DNA from: [Clostridium] clostridioforme AGR2157
GTDB taxonomy: Bacteria; Bacillota; Clostridia; Lachnospirales; Lachnospiraceae
Length of the DNA stretch: 64,000 nucleotides
Direction: 5' to 3'
Assembly (NCBI RefSeq): GCF_000424325.1
Contig: NZ_AUJR01000023.1
Coordinates: 18,628 to 82,627 of the forward strand
Part shown: positions 59,696 to 64,000 of the stretch, piece after piece
Numbering within the stretch: the stretch's first letter is position 1
Layout: each line of letters opens with the position of its first letter
Notes under the pieces: generated by a model
The model's input: the letters and a program-made list of their open reading frames with translations, nothing else
Databases searched by the model: none
Told to the model about the DNA's origin: nothing
Made by a program: the position numbers and the translations under genes

Positions 59696-61972
59696 ATGGA
59701 TAAATACGAGTTTAACATAAAAGTTGAGCAGATTAAGAAGATGGTAAGCCGCGGCGACTATGAAACGGCCATGAAGATAGCCGATACCATAGACTGGCGC
59801 AGAGTTCGGAATGTAAACATCCTGTCCATGGTGGCAACCATCTATGAGAAGAACCAAGAGTACCAGGAGGCCAAGGATATTCTGCTGCTGGCATTTGAAC
59901 GGGCACCCATAGGAAAGCGCCTGCTGTTCAAGCTGGCGGAGCTGGCTATCAAGGAGGGCAGCTTTCAGGAGGCAGAGGATTACTACAGGGAGTTCTGTGA
60001 CCTTGCGCCGGATGACCCCAGGCAGTATATTCTGCGCTACCTGATTCTTGGGGCAAAGGGAGCGCCCGCAGAGCAGCTGATTCATACCCTGGAGCAGTAC
60101 TGTAACATTGAACTGGATGAAAAATGGCTCTATGAGCTGGCAGAGCTGTATGCGGAGGCTGGTATGGGAGAACTCTGCATCATGGCCTGCGACAAGATTA
60201 TGCTTATGTTCGGCCTTGGGAAATATGTAGAGAAGGCCATGGAGCTTAAGATACAGTTTGCGCCTCTGACAAAGTATCAGATGGATCTGGTGGAAAACAG
60301 GGATAAGTATGAGGCCCGTCTCAAGGCAGTGGAGCAGGAGTATCGCGCCGGAAAACGGCCCGCGGACTATGAACCCATGCCTGAGAGGAAAACGGAAGTC
60401 TCTCCCCAGTCCTATATGGCCCGCCAGGAGGCCGCTTTTGTCATGGAGCCGGAAGCTGAGTACCCGGAGGACGGATACCGGGAAAATGGATACGCAGAAA
60501 GCGGATATCAGGAAGGCGGATACGCGGAAGACGAATATCCGGAGGAGAGATATACGGAACACGGATATCAGGCAGAGGCATATCAGGAAGATGCCTATAC
60601 GGATGAAGATGGTTCCGAGGAGGCATATGGACAGCGGGACCATTACGGAAATGAATATCCGGACCAGAACCTGCAGGAAGACACAGAAGACGGCGCTGAA
60701 GCCGGGTACCCGGAGGAACACCACGGGAATGCCGCCGGGGATGAGGAACCATATGAGGATGAGGGCGCACACGTCCGGGTTACCATAGAGCCTGAGGATT
60801 CGGATGAAGAAGAGGAGCCTGTAATGGAGACACAGTCCCGATGGATGCCGGAGAAGCCCCGGATTCTGTCAGATGAAGCAGTGCGGGCCAGGATGCATGA
60901 GGCGGAGGTTCAGGCAAATCTGGCCAAGGAGATGTCCGGGATATCAGATGGACGTCACAGGCCGGAGACAACATCTGCCCAGACGCGGGTGCTGACCGAC
61001 ATAAAGGATTTGGGGAGAGAGTCATCTGTCCGGGAATCGCATCATTTCATGATAGAAGCTGAGTATTCCAGTTCGGGTCTGGACCGGGCCATTGAACTTC
61101 TTAAGAAGATTCATAAGGAGACAGGGGCTAAGAACCAGGCTGCCAAGATAACAGGAGAAAGGCTTAACAGCAAAGGCGTATTTGCCATTGCGGACAAATT
61201 GACAGGCAAGGACCTGATTATTGAACAGGCGGGCGCCATGGAGGAATCCACCCTTCAGGAGCTGAATCAGCTGATGGCCAGGGATGAGACCGGCATGAAT
61301 GTAGTCCTTATAGATGTGGCGGGTAATCTGACCCGTATCCATAAGGTATATCCGGGATTAGCCAAACGGTTTAAATATGTAGGGAAGATGGGGCCGGAAG
61401 AGGCTGCCTATGTGGGGCCGGAAGGAGATGACCGCCCCGTGCGTCCTGTGCAGCTTCGCAGGACAGAAAAACCGGCTGTGCCCAGGAAGGTCCAGGGCCG
61501 GTCCCAAGAACCAGCCGCTAGTAAGGTTCAGCCTGTACCGGAACCAGCCGCACCCAGGAGCCTGCCAAAACCAGAGGCAGAGCAGAAGCCAGATGCGGCA
61601 AAGACAGCTCCTCCTAAGAAAGAAGTTCCTCTAAAGGCGGTGGAAAACCCACCGGTCCTGCCTCAGCCGGATGAACCGGATTATGATGACCAGCAGGAGA
61701 TGGATATTGATGAATTTGCTCAATATGCATGCCAATATGCCAGCGACATTGACTGCACTATTTCAGGAAAGAGCATGCTGGCCCTCTATGAGCGGATTGA
61801 AATTATGGAGGAGGACGGCGTACCTCTTACAAAGGTAAATGCTGAAGACTTAATAGAGGAAGCTGCTGATAAGGCGGAGAATCCATCCTTCTTTAAGCGG
61901 ATTACAGGAATATTCTCGTCCAAGTATGACAGGGACGGTCTTCTGATATTGAAAGAGGAGCATTTTATATGA
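59696..61972 (+). CDS. Large TPR-like/acidic-repeat protein of unknown function
   Basis: This 758-residue protein has four visible parts. Residues 1-215 are helical with TPR-like pairs (YETAMKIADTIDW, EYQEAKDILLLAFERAP, SFQEAEDYYREFCDLAP). Residues about 250-345 are very acidic and Tyr/Glu/Gly-rich with repeats such as GYAESGYQEGGYAEDEYPEE. Residues about 455-565 form a compact domain (LDRAIELLKKIHKETGAKNQ, MNVVLIDVAGNLTRIH) looking like the strand order of a nucleotide-binding fold without a clear Walker A. A Pro-rich stretch and a 100-residue C-terminal region follow. GGGAG favours the ATG at 59696. No family recognised. Its stop overlaps the next gene. Confidence 0.7.
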   Translation: MDKYEFNIKVEQIKKMVSRGDYETAMKIADTIDWRRVRNVNILSMVATIYEKNQEYQEAKDILLLAFERAPIGKRLLFKLAELAIKEGSFQEAEDYYREFCDLAPDDPRQYILRYLILGAKGAPAEQLIHTLEQYCNIELDEKWLYELAELYAEAGMGELCIMACDKIMLMFGLGKYVEKAMELKIQFAPLTKYQMDLVENRDKYEARLKAVEQEYRAGKRPADYEPMPERKTEVSPQSYMARQEAAFVMEPEAEYPEDGYRENGYAESGYQEGGYAEDEYPEERYTEHGYQAEAYQEDAYTDEDGSEEAYGQRDHYGNEYPDQNLQEDTEDGAEAGYPEEHHGNAAGDEEPYEDEGAHVRVTIEPEDSDEEEEPVMETQSRWMPEKPRILSDEAVRARMHEAEVQANLAKEMSGISDGRHRPETTSAQTRVLTDIKDLGRESSVRESHHFMIEAEYSSSGLDRAIELLKKIHKETGAKNQAAKITGERLNSKGVFAIADKLTGKDLIIEQAGAMEESTLQELNQLMARDETGMNVVLIDVAGNLTRIHKVYPGLAKRFKYVGKMGPEEAAYVGPEGDDRPVRPVQLRRTEKPAVPRKVQGRSQEPAASKVQPVPEPAAPRSLPKPEAEQKPDAAKTAPPKKEVPLKAVENPPVLPQPDEPDYDDQQEMDIDEFAQYACQYASDIDCTISGKSMLALYERIEIMEEDGVPLTKVNAEDLIEEAADKAENPSFFKRITGIFSSKYDRDGLLILKEEHFI
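60460..60606 (+). repeat. Degenerate Tyr/Glu/Gly codon repeat
   Basis: About nine 15-18 bp units of the GAATATCCGGAG / GGATATCAGGAA type encode GY-x-E or EY-P-E pieces. Confidence 0.6.
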
Positions 61973-62796
61973 TGACCATAGGTTTGATTGCACTGGATCT
62001 TGATGGTACTCTGCTGGACAGCCAGAAGAACCTGTCAGAGCGCAACCGCAGGGCGCTGGAGCGCTGTGCCCGTATGGGCATACAGATTGTACCGACCACG
62101 GGCAGGGCAGTGGATGGTATCACGCAGGCAGTACGGTCCCTGCCGGGGGTCAACTACGCCATAACCACCAACGGCGGAACGGTGGCGGACCTTGTTAAGG
62201 GAATCAGTCTGAAGCGGTGTACACTGTCCAATGCAAAGGCGCTGGAAGTCATGGATATCGTGAAAAAGTACAGGGCAATGTATGATCCGTATATAGATGG
62301 AAGGGGGATTTCGCAGCCTGAGTTCATCGAACATATGGAAGACTACGGCCTGAGTCCTGTGATTCAGAAGATGGTACTCTCCACCAGGGATGTTGTGCCT
62401 AATATCCTGCAGTACGTGACAGATTGTAAGAAGGATGTTGAGAAGGTCAACGTATATCTGGCTGATGTGAATGACATAGTGCCGCTGCGAAAGGAACTCT
62501 CCACGGTAGAAGGCATTGTCATCAGTTCATCCCTGTATAATAATCTGGAAATCAATGCCCTGGGAGCCACAAAGGGTATTGCGCTCATGTGGCTGGCAGA
62601 TTATCTTGGGATTGCCCCTGAGGCCACCATGGCATTTGGTGATGGGGAAAATGATATCTCCATGCTGGTAGCAGCCGGAGTGGGCATTGCCATGGGAAAT
62701 GGACTGGACATAGCTAAAAACGCGGCAGATCGGATTACTCTGACAAATGACGAGGATGGAGTTGCGGACGCTATAGAACTCCTGATATTCAACTAA
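61969..62796 (+). CDS. Cof-type HAD hydrolase
   Basis: This 275-residue phosphatase has motif I LDLDGTLLDSQ (nucleophile Asp near residue 10), motif II TTGRAVDG, a large type IIB cap in the middle, and motif IV FGDGENDISMLVAAG. Members dephosphorylate sugar phosphates or flavin precursors; the substrate is not predictable. The ATG overlaps the previous stop (ATGA), so it is coupled to the unknown repeat protein. Confidence 0.9.
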   Translation: MMTIGLIALDLDGTLLDSQKNLSERNRRALERCARMGIQIVPTTGRAVDGITQAVRSLPGVNYAITTNGGTVADLVKGISLKRCTLSNAKALEVMDIVKKYRAMYDPYIDGRGISQPEFIEHMEDYGLSPVIQKMVLSTRDVVPNILQYVTDCKKDVEKVNVYLADVNDIVPLRKELSTVEGIVISSSLYNNLEINALGATKGIALMWLADYLGIAPEATMAFGDGENDISMLVAAGVGIAMGNGLDIAKNAADRITLTNDEDGVADAIELLIFN

Positions 62797-62814
62797 AAGA
62801 AAGACTGAAATTAT

Positions 62815-63537
62815 ATGGACATGATATTAGAACATTGGCTGTCTGCCGGTGCAGGTGTTTTTCTCATTGGCATGGTGCTGTATGGGCATTACAGGGGGGC
62901 GCTGAAGCAGTGCGTTTCCCTGGGAGCGCTGTTACTTACCATTATATTGGTAAAGGTTGCCACTCCGTATATGACGGGTTTTATCAAGGATAATCCCTCC
63001 ATACGCCAGAGTGCGGCAGAGGCCATACTGAATGCAGCTGGCTGGGAGGAACCGTCCACGGAAAACACGGAGCTTCCGGCAGCGCAGCGCATTGCCATTG
63101 AGAACCTTAACCTGCCCCAATCCGTAAAGGAAATGCTGCTTGAAAACAATAACAGCGAGTTTTATCATATGCTGGGAGTGGACCAGTTTGCGGAATACGT
63201 CAGCACATATCTGGCTGATATTCTTATCAATGCAGTCAGCTCCATCATCCTGTTTGCAGTCGTCTATATCCTGATTCATCTGGTGGTGCGGTGGCTGGAT
63301 CTCATAGCGCGGCTGCCCATACTGTATGGATTGAATCACATAGCAGGTGCTGTCCTGGGATTGATCCAGGGACTGCTGTTTCTGTGGATTGGCTGTTTTT
63401 TAGTAGGAATCTTTGCGGCAACACCTCTGGGAATGACATTGGAGGAACAGATCAACGCAAGTACCTGGCTGCGGTTTATATATCAGTATAATCTGATTAA
63501 TATTGTACTGGGCGGCATTATCCGGGGTATTCTATAG
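62815..63537 (+). CDS. CvpA-family membrane protein
   Basis: This 240-residue protein has four hydrophobic segments (about residues 8-24, 35-52, 140-165, 180-205). The family pattern is an early RG.LK (YRGALKQCVSLGALLL) and a late GLIQGLLFLWIG. The long hydrophilic loop between the second and third segments is typical of Firmicute members. Function in Firmicutes is unknown; in E. coli CvpA affects colicin V export. It ends the transcription unit before a terminator at 63581. Confidence 0.8.
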   Translation: MDMILEHWLSAGAGVFLIGMVLYGHYRGALKQCVSLGALLLTIILVKVATPYMTGFIKDNPSIRQSAAEAILNAAGWEEPSTENTELPAAQRIAIENLNLPQSVKEMLLENNNSEFYHMLGVDQFAEYVSTYLADILINAVSSIILFAVVYILIHLVVRWLDLIARLPILYGLNHIAGAVLGLIQGLLFLWIGCFLVGIFAATPLGMTLEEQINASTWLRFIYQYNLINIVLGGIIRGIL

Positions 63538-63580
63538 AAGAAAAAAATATAATTGTTCCTTTAATATATATAATTAAAAC

Positions 63581-63625
63581 AAATCGCTGGGAGGGGATGG
63601 AAACATCTGTAAACAGCGATTTTTA
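63581..63625 (+). terminator. Terminator after the CvpA-like gene
   Basis: AAATCGCTG (63581-63589) pairs with CAGCGATTT (63614-63622), and the right arm continues into a T tract. Confidence 0.7.
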
Positions 63626-63723
63626 TATTAACCACAAAATATAGAGAAATACAGAAAAATTAAGCACATTTAGTGGCGCGAAAATAAAGTTGAAAATTGT
63701 ATAAAAAAATGGCACAAATTCCC

Positions 63724-63752
63724 TTGACAAGTTGAGAAAGTAGTGATATATT
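63724..63752 (+). promoter_or_regulatory. rRNA-type promoter P1
   Basis: TTGACA (63724-63729), 17 bp, TATATT (63747-63752). A GTCCACCG/CGGTGGGAC stem-loop lies at the expected 5' end of its transcript (63757-63780). Confidence 0.75.
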
Positions 63753-63808
63753 AAAGGTCCACCGCGAAAAACGGTGGGACAACTCTGGAAAATGAGTTGA
63801 AAAAGTCG

Positions 63809-63837
63809 TTGACAAACAGTAACCGATATGGTAATAT
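63809..63837 (+). promoter_or_regulatory. rRNA-type promoter P2
   Basis: TTGACA (63809-63814), 17 bp, TAATAT (63832-63837). Confidence 0.75.
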
Positions 63838-63947
63838 ATAAAAGTTGCTGCTGAAACAGACAACGAAAAAGAAATAAAAAAAGTTGTTGACAAACAGTTG
63901 CAAATATGATAAACTATCAAAGTTGCTGCTGAGACAGTCAACAACAA
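63838..63947 (+). repeat. Direct repeat of initial transcribed regions after P2 and P3
   Basis: AAAGTTGCTGCTGAAACAGA at 63841 recurs as AAAGTTGCTGCTGAGACAGT at 63919, and each copy is preceded by GTTGACAAACAGT. The promoter unit was duplicated with a period of about 78 bp. Confidence 0.8.
63887..63915 (+). promoter_or_regulatory. rRNA-type promoter P3 and leader
   Basis: TTGACA (63887-63892), 17 bp, TAAACT (63910-63915). The following AGAACCTTGATAATTGAAG and TGAAAATTC segments look like the leader of clostridial 16S rRNA operons, with no reading frame. The rRNA itself would lie beyond 64000. Confidence 0.65.
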
Positions 63948-64000
63948 AGAACCTTGATAATTGAAGATTAGACAGTATGTAAAACCCTGAAAATTCTAAA

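Overview
The window reads as a chromosomal segment of a spore-forming, anaerobic, low-to-mid GC Firmicute of the Lachnospiraceae, most like Clostridium/Enterocloster. Supporting signs are strong AGGAGG-type ribosome binding sites, the sporulation genes spmA and spmB, a long Gram-positive SRP RNA, a streptococcal/clostridial-order fatty acid operon with FabK, and an rRNA-operon leader at the right end. No plasmid or phage genes are seen. Most of the window is moderately GC-rich; 31.4-42.7 kb is visibly AT-richer.

Layout. 1-1.1 kb: end of pyrC and a decayed HAD phosphatase. 1.1-3.7 kb: polar amino acid ABC transporter. 4.0-13.5 kb: an AfuABC/FbpABC-type ABC transporter, a phosphohexomutase, and a three-gene sensor unit (binding lipoprotein, YesM-type kinase, AraC-type response regulator) resembling hexose-phosphate sensing systems. 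13.5-17.3 kb: housekeeping genes holB, ricT, trmN6-like and rsmI, then a divergent AbrB-type regulator. 17.8-28.6 kb: complete fatty acid synthesis operon fabH-acpP-fabK-fabD-fabG-fabF-accB-fabZ-accC-accDA (fused) plus a nitronate monooxygenase-like gene, with a FabT-type palindrome at its promoter. 28.8-31.3 kb: MerR regulator, YitT-type membrane protein, spmA.

31.4-42.7 kb: an AT-rich island. It has one long leftward operon (aconitase-type hydratase, PrpF-family isomerase, MatC-like carrier, citDEF, citXG, citC) and a divergent LysR gene. The inferred route is uptake of a tricarboxylate such as trans-aconitate, isomerisation, hydration to citrate, and cleavage to acetate and oxaloacetate. 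It lies between spmA and cysK/spmB, which are usually close together.

42.8-49.9 kb: cysK, spmB, then a murL-murD2 pair predicted to make the D-glutamate of peptidoglycan by epimerising UDP-MurNAc-L-Ala-L-Glu, a FabT homologue, a GerMN-like lipoprotein and nagB. 50-54.4 kb: a large Gln/Pro/Met repeat protein, an NrdG/PflA-type radical SAM activase, and tadA with a repeat-bearing N-terminal extension. 54.4-55.2 kb: wreckage of a GntR regulator and a GH13 glucosidase. 55.3-55.6 kb: SRP RNA. 55.8-63.5 kb: pfkA, dnaX, ybaB, recR, a large TPR/acidic-repeat protein, a Cof-type HAD phosphatase and a CvpA-like protein. 63.7-64 kb: three tandem promoters reading into what is probably an rRNA operon beyond the window.

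All calls are by reading the sequence and from memory of protein families. No database search was run.
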